DNA of 21,153 bases, taken from the NCBI GenBank assembly GCA_036558125.1, contig DATBGE010000159.1:1-21153 (forward strand), read 5' to 3'. The notes beneath the pieces were generated by a model. It worked only from the letters and a program-made list of their open reading frames with translations, had not been told where the DNA came from and ran no database searches. The DNA comes from DATBGE01 sp036558125 (lineage in GTDB: Bacteria; Gemmatimonadota; Gemmatimonadetes; Gemmatimonadales; GWC2-71-9). The translations under genes and the position numbers were made by a program. Each line of letters starts with the position of its first letter. Within the stretch, counting starts at the first letter, position 1. Positions 14,839-21,153 of the stretch are shown piece by piece.

Positions 14839-14987
14839 TCGGTCGTGTCTGCCACCGCCGGGTGGATGACCGGGGGAGTCGTTGGCGCGTACCGGAAGTA
14901 GAGGGCGATGCACCCGAGCAGCAGGGCGGCAAGGACCGACCAGCGCAGGATTTCAGCCCCCGTCATTCGGGCATTTTCGTCTTTCAT
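14835..14987 (-). CDS. Predicted 50-residue single-pass membrane microprotein upstream of thrS
   Basis: The frame reads MKDENARMTGAEILRW, then a hydrophobic segment SVLAALLLGCIALYF (17-31), then a Pro-rich tail RYAPTTPPVIHPAVADTTE, and stops. Its TGA overlaps the thrS ATG as ATGA, the junction style used throughout this window, which supports a real gene. TAACTT lies 6 nt before the ATG and there is no well-spaced Shine-Dalgarno sequence, so it may be translated from a leaderless mRNA. No family is recognised. It could be a membrane microprotein in its own right or mainly a leader ORF that couples ribosomes onto thrS. An in-frame ATG at residue 8 is an alternative start. Confidence 0.6.
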   Translation of the reverse strand: MKDENARMTGAEILRWSVLAALLLGCIALYFRYAPTTPPVIHPAVADTTE

Positions 14988-15033
14988 CGTGTTAAGTTAA
15001 CCGCTCCTCAAACCGTCAGGTAAGAGCAGAGGA
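14988..15033. promoter_or_regulatory. Divergent promoter region with GTTAAGTTAAC palindrome
   Basis: These 46 bp separate the divergently read microprotein-thrS pair and the BON-valS cluster. The palindrome GTTAAGTTAAC (14991-15001) is AT-rich in a GC-rich context. On the minus strand it contains TAACTT (14994-14999), 6 nt before the microprotein ATG. On the plus strand TAAGTT could serve as a -10 element for the BON gene. It may also be an operator; no -35 box is convincing. Confidence 0.4.
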
Positions 15034-15468
15034 ATGGACACGAGTAGACGACCTTCCGGCAGTGAATTGTTCGCCTGGAGCCTGGTGGGGGGAGGTCTTG
15101 GCCTCGTCGCCGGGTTCGTGCTGGGCGGAGTGCTGGGGTCTCGCAAGCTTCCGATTCCCCGCCGCTGGGGCTCCCTGCGACGGGGGAAGCTACTCGCGCG
15201 GCGGGAAGGGCCGCCTGCGATTGCCGGCCTCGCTCGGGCCGCCCTCAGGAATGATGACCAGCTTCGCGACCTCGGCCTCGAGGCCGTTGGAGTGAGCGTT
15301 GGCGTCGTAGAAATCCACGGCTGGGTTCCCAGTCGCAGTCTCCGCACACGAGCCATTCGAGTGGTGCACGCTCTGCCCGGGATCGAACAGGTGGTCGATT
15401 GCATCCTGGTCCACGGGGAGGACGACGTGCCGGAAGACTCGGCAGATCTGACCGACCGACCCGCATGA
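15034..15468 (+). CDS. Membrane-anchored BON-domain protein
   Basis: 144 residues. A single membrane segment at about 12-35 is glycine-rich (LVGGGLGLVAGFVLGGVLG). It is followed by a strongly basic stretch (36-57) and a BON-like domain at about 67-128, with DDQLRDLGLEAVGVSVGVVEIHGWV, RAIRVVHALPGIEQVVDCILV. BON domains are usually periplasmic and bind phospholipid. Here the basic stretch after the helix predicts, by the positive-inside rule, that the domain faces the cytoplasm, which would be unusual. It is first in the cluster with valS, and its TGA overlaps the valS ATG. AGAGGA sits only a few bases before the ATG, closer than normal. Domain assignment is by pattern and moderately sure. Confidence 0.75.
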   Translation: MDTSRRPSGSELFAWSLVGGGLGLVAGFVLGGVLGSRKLPIPRRWGSLRRGKLLARREGPPAIAGLARAALRNDDQLRDLGLEAVGVSVGVVEIHGWVPSRSLRTRAIRVVHALPGIEQVVDCILVHGEDDVPEDSADLTDRPA

Positions 15469-18161
15469 GCGACGAACTACCGCCTCAATACACCCCGGGC
15501 GCGGTCGAGCCCGGGCTTTATCGCTGGTGGGAGACCAAGGGGCTGTTCTCGCCGGGACAGGGCAAGGGCAAAGGAGCGCCCTTCGTGATCATGATGCCCC
15601 CGCCCAACGTGACCTCCATCCTCCACATGGGGCACGGTCTCACCTACACCGTGCAGGACGTGCTCACCCGTTTCGAGCGCATGCGGGGTCGCGTCACGCT
15701 CTGGCTCCCGGGAACCGACCACGCCGGCATCGCCACCCAGAACGTGGTGGAGCGGCTCATCGCGCAGGAGGGGAAGACCCGGTTCGACCTGGGCCGCAGG
15801 GAATTCGAAGACCGGGTGTGGGCCTTCGTGCGGGAAACCGGCGACACGATCCTCCAGCAGCTGCGCGCCCTTGGCGCCAGTGCCGACTGGTCTCGCACCT
15901 ACTTCACGCTGAACGAGGATCTCTCGCGCGCCGTGCGCGAGGTCTTCGTGCGGCTGTACGAGAAGGGGCTGATCTACCGGGGCAAGTACATCATCAACTG
16001 GTGTCCCCGCTGCCTCACCGCGCTCTCCAACGAAGAGGTGGAGAAGGAAGAGGTGGACGGGAAAATCTGGTGGTTCCGTTACCCGCTCGAAGACGGCAGC
16101 GGATCGATCACCGTCGCGACCACTCGGCCCGAGACCATGCTGGGCGACACCGGCGTCGCGGTGAATCCCAAGGACAAGCGCTACAGGAAGCTGGTCGGCA
16201 AGCAGGTCCGTCTGCCGCTGGTGGACCGGCTCATCCCGATCGTGGCCGATTCGGAAGTGGATCCCAAGTTCGGAAGCGGTGCGGTGAAGGTGACGCCGGC
16301 TCACGACCCACTCGACTTCGAGATCGGACGCCGCAACCAGCTGGAGGCGATCGACATCCTGACCCCCGAGGCGCGCTTGAGCGAGACGGTGCCGTCGCGC
16401 TTCCAGGGGCTCGACCGCTTCGAGGGCCGGAAGCAGGTCGTGGCCGAGTTCGAGAAGCTGGGCCTGGTGGAGAAGGTGGAGAGTCACCGCCACGCGGTGG
16501 GACACTGCTACCGCTGCGAAACCGTAGTGGAGCCTCGGCTTTCCGACCAGTGGTTCGTGAAGATGGCCCCGCTCGCCAGGCCGGCGCTCCAAGCCTACGT
16601 CGACGGGACGCTACGCTTCATCCCCGAGCGGCGGGGCGAGGAGTATCGCCAGTGGATGGAGGGGATCCGCGACTGGTGCATCTCCCGCCAGCTCTGGTGG
16701 GGACATCGCATTCCGGTCTGGTATTGCGACCAGTGCGGTGAGATGATCGTGGCGCGGGAGGAGCCCACCAGGTGTTCCTGTGGCGCCCCGCTGCGCCAGG
16801 ACGAGGACGTGCTCGACACCTGGTTCTCCTCCTGGCTCGTCACCTTCTCCAGTCTGGGGTGGCCGGACAAGACCAAGGACCTCGAGCGTTTCTATCCCGG
16901 CTCGACTCTGGTCACGGCGCCGGAGATCCTCTTCTTCTGGGTCGCCCGAATGGTGATGGCAGGATGCTGGTTCATGGGAGAGATCCCCTTCTCCACCGTC
17001 TATTTGCACGGCACGGTACGAGACACCCAGCACCGCAAGATGTCCAAGTCTCTGGGCAACGGGATCGACCCGCTCGAGGTGGTGAGCCGGTTTGGAGCCG
17101 ATGCGCTTCGCTACACCGTCATCTCCGGGATGGCGGTCGGCACCGATGTCATTCTCGATCCGAACGATTTGGAAACTTCGTTTTCCCCGGGACGGAACTT
17201 CGCGAACAAGCTCTGGAATGCGGGGCGGTTTGTGCTGTCGAACCTCGGCGGACCGGCGGACCGGCGGACCGGCGGACCGATCAGACCCTTAGCGGGAGAT
17301 TATCCGGACGTTGTGAAGCCGGAGGAACTCACGCTGGCAGATCGTTGGATCATCTCCCGCTGTAACGCGATGGTGATCCAGGCGACCGAGGCCTACGACA
17401 AGTACCGGCTCAACGAGGCGGCGAACGCGGTCTACCATTTCCTCTGGAGTGATTTCGCCGACTGGTACATCGAGCAGATCAAGCCGCGGCTCTACGGCGA
17501 TCAGCGCGGGGGCGACGTGGCTCGCGCGGTGGCGGCCCGGACCTTCGAGACGGCACTCCAGCTGCTGCATCCGATTATGCCCTTCATCACCGAGGCGCTC
17601 TGGAAGCGACTGCCTGCTCGCGACGTGGAGGCGTCGATCAGCATATCGGCATGGCCACGACCCGACCGCCGCGCCCATGATCCGGAGGCCGAACGGGCCT
17701 TCGCGCTGGTTCAGGAGCTCGTCGTTGCGGTCCGCCAGATCAGGGCCGAGTATGGCATCGAGCCGGGCAAATCGGTGCGGGCAGTGGTGACGGCCTCGGG
17801 CAAGGATGCCCAGAAGGCCTTTCAGGCTGAATCCGGCACCATTCGCCGACTGGCCAAGCTTTCCGAACTGCGCTTTGGCGGAGACTCGGCCGGCGTCGGT
17901 GCCAGTGCAGTACTCACCGACCGGAGCTCGCTCTTCGTTCCCCTCGGTGAGGTGCTCGACCTCGAGAAAGAGCGAGCGCGACTTCAAAGTGAGCTGGAAC
18001 GACTCGCCAAGCTCATCGAGAACCAGAAAGCCAAGCTGGGGAACGAGCAGTTCGTCTCCCGAGCGCCCCAGGAGATCGTGGCCAAGGAGCGGGAGAAGCT
18101 GAGCAGCTGGAATGAGCAGCACGCGGTGCTTGCGGAGAAACACCGACGGCTGGTTGGATGA
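15465..18161 (+). CDS. valS: Valyl-tRNA synthetase
   Basis: This class I synthetase charges tRNA-Val and edits mischarged threonine. 898 residues. The HIGH motif appears as HMGH (54-57) in PPPNVTSILHMGHG and KMSKS is at 525-529. The CP1 editing domain is marked by TTRPETMLGDTGVAVNP and TPAHDPLDFEIG. Cysteine pairs (CPRC, CYRC, CDQC and CSC) suggest zinc-binding knuckles. A helical anticodon-binding domain and a C-terminal coiled coil (about 835-898) follow, as is typical of ValRS and absent from IleRS. The ATG at 15465 overlaps the BON stop; an upstream extension to 15399 lies in that gene. Residues 595-605 are encoded by a four-copy octamer repeat, in the loop between catalytic and anticodon domains. 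Confidence 0.97.
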   Translation: MSDELPPQYTPGAVEPGLYRWWETKGLFSPGQGKGKGAPFVIMMPPPNVTSILHMGHGLTYTVQDVLTRFERMRGRVTLWLPGTDHAGIATQNVVERLIAQEGKTRFDLGRREFEDRVWAFVRETGDTILQQLRALGASADWSRTYFTLNEDLSRAVREVFVRLYEKGLIYRGKYIINWCPRCLTALSNEEVEKEEVDGKIWWFRYPLEDGSGSITVATTRPETMLGDTGVAVNPKDKRYRKLVGKQVRLPLVDRLIPIVADSEVDPKFGSGAVKVTPAHDPLDFEIGRRNQLEAIDILTPEARLSETVPSRFQGLDRFEGRKQVVAEFEKLGLVEKVESHRHAVGHCYRCETVVEPRLSDQWFVKMAPLARPALQAYVDGTLRFIPERRGEEYRQWMEGIRDWCISRQLWWGHRIPVWYCDQCGEMIVAREEPTRCSCGAPLRQDEDVLDTWFSSWLVTFSSLGWPDKTKDLERFYPGSTLVTAPEILFFWVARMVMAGCWFMGEIPFSTVYLHGTVRDTQHRKMSKSLGNGIDPLEVVSRFGADALRYTVISGMAVGTDVILDPNDLETSFSPGRNFANKLWNAGRFVLSNLGGPADRRTGGPIRPLAGDYPDVVKPEELTLADRWIISRCNAMVIQATEAYDKYRLNEAANAVYHFLWSDFADWYIEQIKPRLYGDQRGGDVARAVAARTFETALQLLHPIMPFITEALWKRLPARDVEASISISAWPRPDRRAHDPEAERAFALVQELVVAVRQIRAEYGIEPGKSVRAVVTASGKDAQKAFQAESGTIRRLAKLSELRFGGDSAGVGASAVLTDRSSLFVPLGEVLDLEKERARLQSELERLAKLIENQKAKLGNEQFVSRAPQEIVAKEREKLSSWNEQHAVLAEKHRRLVG
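17247..17278 (+). repeat. Four tandem GGCGGACC octamers inside valS
   Basis: Four perfect head-to-tail copies of GGCGGACC encode GGPADRRTGGP (595-605). Because the unit is 8 bp, gain or loss of one or two copies would shift the valS frame; only steps of three copies keep it. Confidence 0.92.
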
Positions 18162-19528
18162 GACAGCGGGCGGTTGGGCGGGCGGGCGGGAGGGCGGAAG
18201 GAGGGCACTTTGCCGCTTTCCCGCCTTCCCGCCTTACCGCCCTGACCGCCTTGATCGCCTTGATCGCCCTGACCGCCTGTGCCAAAATGGCCCCCCCACC
18301 CGGCGGCCCTCCGGACAAGATCCCACCGATCCTCCTCTCCACCGTGCCCGAATCGGTGGGCGTTTATCCCAACTGGGACCACGACGTCGAGTTCCGCTTC
18401 GATGAGATCGTCTCCGAGGGGAATTCCCCAAGTCAGGGATTGGGAACCGGAGATCTGGAACGCCTGATCCTGGTTTCCCCGTCGCACGAAATTCCCCGGA
18501 TCAAATGGAAACGGGATCGCATCACCGTCCGGCCGCGAGAAGGGTGGAAGCCCAACCGGGTCTATCGGATCGAGCTGCTGCCCGGCATCGTGGATTTGCG
18601 CCAGAACAAGACCGACACCAGTATCGTCATCACCTTCTCGACCGGCAGCCCGCTCCCGACCGATACGGTCGAAGGGCAGGCGGTGGACTGGGTCGCGGGG
18701 ACCTCCGCTCGACAGGCCTTGATCGCATTGGCGCTGATGCCGGACACGCTGATTTATCGTACCCTCACCGATTCTGCTGGGCGGTTCCGAATCGGGCCCC
18801 TGCCCCAGGGCGAGTACGTCGCGTTCGCCGTGCTCGACAACAACCACAACCTGCAGAAGGAAGACCGGGAGCCGTTCGACAGCGTGCGGGTTCCTCAGGG
18901 TACCACGACGATTCCGACTCTCTGGATTTACCCCCACGACTCGGTGGGACCTCGCATCTCCGGGATCACGCCGAACGACAGCGTCTCCGCGACGATCGCC
19001 TTCACTCAGCCGCTCGATCCCCGCCAGCGCTTCGACTCGCTGAAGGTGTTACTCCGGGAATTGCCCGACTCGATTCCGGTACCCGTCGCTTCGCTGCTCC
19101 CCAAACCGGTTGACGACAGCCTCCAGCTGGTGGTCCGGGCCCGAATCGATTCGCTGAGGGCGGATTCGATTGCGCGGGACACCGCCGCGGCCCCGGCGGA
19201 TACTCTGGCGGGCAAGAAACCGAAGCTCCCTTCTCCAGCCCCGTTCCGACTGCCCAGCCGGCCCAGCCCGGGTGCGGCAGACTCCACCGCGTTGAAGCAG
19301 CTTCTCGCCCAGCGTCCCCCATTGTTCGACAAGCTGGTACTGCGGGTCGACAGCGCCTTGAAGCAGGGCGCGAAGTACCTGGTGGACGTGCCGGGGATTC
19401 GGAACGTGAACGGTGTCGCGAGCGAGGAGGCGCGGGCCGGCTTCGCGGTGCCGGTGGTCAAGGAGGAGAAGACGGATTCCGTGGTCCCAGATACCTCGGC
19501 TGCAAAGCCCGGCGAGGGGAAGCCGTGA
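18158..19528 (+). CDS. Ig-like-domain lipoprotein
   Basis: 456 residues. A lipoprotein signal spans 1-41: basic, Gly/Arg-rich n-region, hydrophobic core 26-40, and lipobox LTAC with Cys41 as the lipidated residue. The mature protein starts CAKMAPPPGGPPDKIPPILL, a form typical of Big_5-type Ig-like lipoproteins, also common in Bacteroidota. It continues with an Ig-like domain at about 55-150 (ending in VITFSTG) and a carboxypeptidase-regulatory-like region near 160-245 (DSAGRFRIGPLPQGEYVAFAVLDNN). A Pro/Ala/Asp-rich linker (about 335-380) and a final beta segment follow. It probably sits in the outer membrane; function is unknown. Its ATG overlaps the valS stop and its TGA overlaps the selA GTG. 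The signal sequence is encoded by an inverted repeat (18166-18279). Confidence 0.85.
   Translation: MRQRAVGRAGGRAEGGHFAAFPPSRLTALTALIALIALTACAKMAPPPGGPPDKIPPILLSTVPESVGVYPNWDHDVEFRFDEIVSEGNSPSQGLGTGDLERLILVSPSHEIPRIKWKRDRITVRPREGWKPNRVYRIELLPGIVDLRQNKTDTSIVITFSTGSPLPTDTVEGQAVDWVAGTSARQALIALALMPDTLIYRTLTDSAGRFRIGPLPQGEYVAFAVLDNNHNLQKEDREPFDSVRVPQGTTTIPTLWIYPHDSVGPRISGITPNDSVSATIAFTQPLDPRQRFDSLKVLLRELPDSIPVPVASLLPKPVDDSLQLVVRARIDSLRADSIARDTAAAPADTLAGKKPKLPSPAPFRLPSRPSPGAADSTALKQLLAQRPPLFDKLVLRVDSALKQGAKYLVDVPGIRNVNGVASEEARAGFAVPVVKEEKTDSVVPDTSAAKPGEGKP
18166..18279 (+). repeat. G-rich/C-rich inverted repeat encoding a lipoprotein signal peptide
   Basis: The G-rich arm (18166-18206) consists of GGCGGGCGG-like units and encodes the Arg/Gly n-region. 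After a 13-nt spacer, the C-rich arm (18220-18279) ends in five 9-nt units of the pattern (CTN/TTG)(AYC)(GCC), encoding Leu-Thr-Ala, Leu-Thr-Ala, Leu-Ile-Ala, Leu-Ile-Ala, Leu-Thr-Ala just before the lipobox Cys. The arms can pair in the mRNA right after the start codon. Arm order relative to the gene is the same as at 3378-3473. Confidence 0.87.
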
Positions 19529-20883
19529 ACACCGACGCGCGGCGGCAGCTTCCCTCAGTCGATCGTCTGCTTCGGGACCCCGGAGTCGAAGCGCTGTTCG
19601 CGACCGTGCCGCGCAATGTCGTGGTCGTCGCGGTGCGCGAGGCGCTGGAGGCCGCACGCTCGAATCGCGCCGGCCCTCCGGAGGATTGGGCCGCAGAGAT
19701 CGCGGAGCGGGTGCAGGCGCACACGACGCGTTCGCTCCAGCCGGTCCTGAACGCGACCGGTGTGGTGCTGCACACCAACCTGGGCCGCGCACCGTTGGCC
19801 CACGCGGCGGCCCTCGCGATCCAGGAAGTCGCCGAAGGGTACAGCTCGCTCGAGTACGACCTTGCATCGGGAGCCAGAGGACAGCGGGCGGATCATTGCC
19901 GCACGCTCCTGGCCGAGCTGACCGGCGCCGAGGATGGACTCGCGGTCAACAATGCGGCAGGGGCGCTGCTACTCGCCCTCAATTCGCTGGCCCAGGGTGG
20001 ACGCGTCCTCATCTCCCGGGGGGAGCTGATCGAGATCGGAGGGTCGTTCCGCATTCCCGACATCATGGGGAAGAGCGGTGCGGTGTTGCAGGAAGTGGGA
20101 ACCACCAACCGAACTCATCTCGGCGACTACCAGAACGTGATTGACGGAGCGGCCGCGATCCTCACCGTGCATCGCTCCAACTTCGAGCAGGTGGGCTTCG
20201 TCACCTCGCCGTCGTCCGAAGACCTCGCGCAGCTCGCGCATGCGCATGGTCTCCCTTACCTGCATGACGTCGGCAGTGGCCTCTTGCTCGATCTGAGCCC
20301 CTGGGGCCTGAGCTCGGAGCCCCGGGTTCAGACCGCAGTCTCCGCCGGAGCAGACCTCGTCATTTTCTCGGGCGACAAACTGCTCGGTGGTCCTCAGGCG
20401 GGATGCCTGGTCGGCAAGCGGGAGATCATCGCCAGGTGTCGTGCCAATCCGTTGGCTCGCGCCCTCCGCGCCGATCGCTTCACGCTCGCTGCGCTCGAGG
20501 CGACACTCGGCCTCTATCAGGATCCCGAAACAGCAAGACGGGAGATCCCGGTCCTCCGGATGCTGACCCTGGATGAAGCGGAGCTCGATCGTCGTGCCAG
20601 GATGCTCGCCGGCCTCTGTCCCCCGGTATTCTTGCCCCAGGTCATTGCGGGAGAGTCGGCGGTAGGGGGCGGCTCTTTCCCCGGTGCCAGGCTGCCAACC
20701 AGCCTCGTCGCCCTCAACGCCGGCCCACTCGGCGCCGAGGGATTGGCGGTGCGGCTCCGCCTGAGCCAGCCGCCGATCATCGTGCGAGTGGCGGAGGGCC
20801 ATGTGCTCCTGGACCCACGGACCCTGCCTGAGGAGGCGTATCCGGTAGTCAAGGCAGCGTTGCAGCTGGCCGTCGAGGCGTAG
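19525..20883 (+). CDS. selA: L-seryl-tRNA(Sec) selenium transferase
   Basis: This PLP enzyme converts Ser-tRNA(Sec) to selenocysteinyl-tRNA(Sec) using selenophosphate; it is cytosolic and decameric in known bacteria. 452 residues, near the usual length. It shows the N-terminal LPSVDRLL (9-16), NATGVVLHTNLGRAPL (76-91), VNNAAGALLLAL, GELIEIGGSFRIPDIM, VGTTNRTHLGDY, and the PLP lysine Lys285 in FSGDKLLGGPQAG. This distinguishes it from other fold-type I enzymes. The start is GTG, overlapping the lipoprotein stop as GTGA. Its presence predicts a selenocysteine system (selB, selC, selD and selenoproteins) in the genome; none of these partners is visible here. Confidence 0.96.
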   Translation: MNTDARRQLPSVDRLLRDPGVEALFATVPRNVVVVAVREALEAARSNRAGPPEDWAAEIAERVQAHTTRSLQPVLNATGVVLHTNLGRAPLAHAAALAIQEVAEGYSSLEYDLASGARGQRADHCRTLLAELTGAEDGLAVNNAAGALLLALNSLAQGGRVLISRGELIEIGGSFRIPDIMGKSGAVLQEVGTTNRTHLGDYQNVIDGAAAILTVHRSNFEQVGFVTSPSSEDLAQLAHAHGLPYLHDVGSGLLLDLSPWGLSSEPRVQTAVSAGADLVIFSGDKLLGGPQAGCLVGKREIIARCRANPLARALRADRFTLAALEATLGLYQDPETARREIPVLRMLTLDEAELDRRARMLAGLCPPVFLPQVIAGESAVGGGSFPGARLPTSLVALNAGPLGAEGLAVRLRLSQPPIIVRVAEGHVLLDPRTLPEEAYPVVKAALQLAVEA

Positions 20884-20890
20884 TGGGGTA

Positions 20891-21093
20891 TTGAAACGCA
20901 GAGGCGCAGAGAACGCAGAGGGTCCAACGAAAAGTCAGCTTTCGTTGGCGGTAGCTTCAAAATCTCGCCTCATGTGTTTGTGAACCAAGAACAGACCCAT
21001 ATCAAACAAAAAACATCACGAGATCGATGGGGATAGCAACGAATCTTGCCTTGCCCGGGAACCCTCAGTGTCCTCTGCGTCTCTGCGTTTCAA
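20891..21093. repeat. CGCAGAG inverted repeat pair downstream of selA
   Basis: TTGAAACGCAGAGGCGCAGA (from 20891) is repeated in inverted form as TCTCTGCGTTTCAA preceded by CCTCTGCG (21072-21093), with a single mismatch over about 21 bp. The left copy has an additional CGCAGAGG unit (20914-20921). The interior of about 150 bp is less GC-rich than its surroundings and holds a separate hairpin but no supportable gene. Confidence 0.82.
20924..20948 (+). terminator. Hairpin downstream of selA
   Basis: CCAACGAAA (20924-20932) pairs perfectly with TTTCGTTGG (20940-20948) around a 7-nt loop, 40 bp after the selA stop. No T-run follows, so an intrinsic terminator is possible but not proven; it could instead protect the mRNA 3' end. 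Confidence 0.45.
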
Positions 21094-21096
21094 CTC

Positions 21097-21119
21097 GCTG
21101 TCAGCGATCAGCCGTCAGC
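21097..21119. repeat. GCTGTCAGCGATCAGCCGTCAGC repeat-like block
   Basis: A run of GTCAGC/GATCAGC units, partly self-complementary (GCTG...CAGC), directly follows the CGCAGAG repeat and precedes an A-run (21120-21126). It looks like another short repeat family. The remaining bases to 21153 show nothing recognisable. Confidence 0.4.
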
Positions 21120-21153
21120 AAAAAAATCAGAAGCCGCAGATCCTGGGCGAGGA

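Noticed and set aside
13798..14901. 367-codon plus-strand frame opposite thrS
   Set aside because: Antisense shadow with no domain; thrS is unambiguous.
14839..14987. T-box or amino-acid leader controlling thrS
   Set aside because: No T-box consensus and no threonine-codon run; the stretch is explained by the 50-residue membrane ORF.
15477..16592. 371-codon minus-strand frame opposite valS
   Set aside because: Antisense shadow of the synthetase; composition rich in His/Arg/Gly and no motif.
17247..17278. CRISPR-like array
   Set aside because: Units are 8 bp with no spacers; it is a simple tandem repeat within valS. No CRISPR array or cas gene was seen anywhere in the window.
21026..21153. 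Open frame after selA reading out of the window
   Set aside because: It runs through the CGCAGAG and GTCAGC repeats, has no ribosome site and no recognisable product.

Overview
The window comes from a GC-rich bacterium. Genes are tightly packed, with ATGA/GTGA stop-start overlaps at most junctions inside gene clusters, and almost every gap wider than about 90 bp is occupied by inverted repeats. The gene content (leucine-type amino-acid dehydrogenase, a PPGGP-type Ig-like lipoprotein, a sensor-propeller protein, a Minf_1886-family protein, SelA) and the abundance of ATTCCGAG...CTCGGAAT repeats fit an environmental Gemmatimonadota-like or related soil lineage. That assignment is inference; there is no rRNA or other phylogenetic marker here.

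Layout, minus strand, right to left. A 50-residue membrane microprotein overlaps thrS. Then comes a cluster thiolase - bioY - CPBP protease - hbd, which makes 3-hydroxybutyryl-CoA from acetyl-CoA and carries a biotin transporter component. It is followed by a leucine/amino-acid dehydrogenase, a small GIY-YIG gene bounded by 39-bp terminal inverted repeats, rpiB - glyA, a Minf_1886-family gene with a small zinc-ribbon gene, and finally a coupled cluster nnr (NAD(P)HX repair) - secreted beta-propeller protein - thiL - plsC.

Layout, plus strand, from 15034 to 20883. A membrane-anchored BON-domain protein, valS, an Ig-like lipoprotein and selA are joined by 4-bp overlaps, so one transcript probably links valyl-tRNA charging to selenocysteine synthesis. 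A 46-bp divergent promoter region separates this cluster from the microprotein-thrS pair.

The unusual content is in the repeats. (1) A 435-bp unit, 7622-8056, has 39-bp ends in inverted orientation (38 of 39 matching) and one small GIY-YIG nuclease gene whose C-terminus and stop codon lie in the repeat. Gene-less head-to-head copies of the same repeat sit at 5074-5169 and 12796-12907. This resembles the REP/RAYT arrangement but with a different nuclease. (2) Two unrelated exported proteins have their signal peptides encoded by the same kind of G-rich/C-rich inverted repeat: one arm gives the Arg-rich n-region, and the other gives five 9-nt units reading Leu-(Ser/Thr/Ile)-Ala as the hydrophobic core. 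(3) Repeats also supply the last residues of PlsC, the stop codon of Hbd, and an octamer array inside valS. Together these suggest that short repeats are being built into gene ends as raw coding material.
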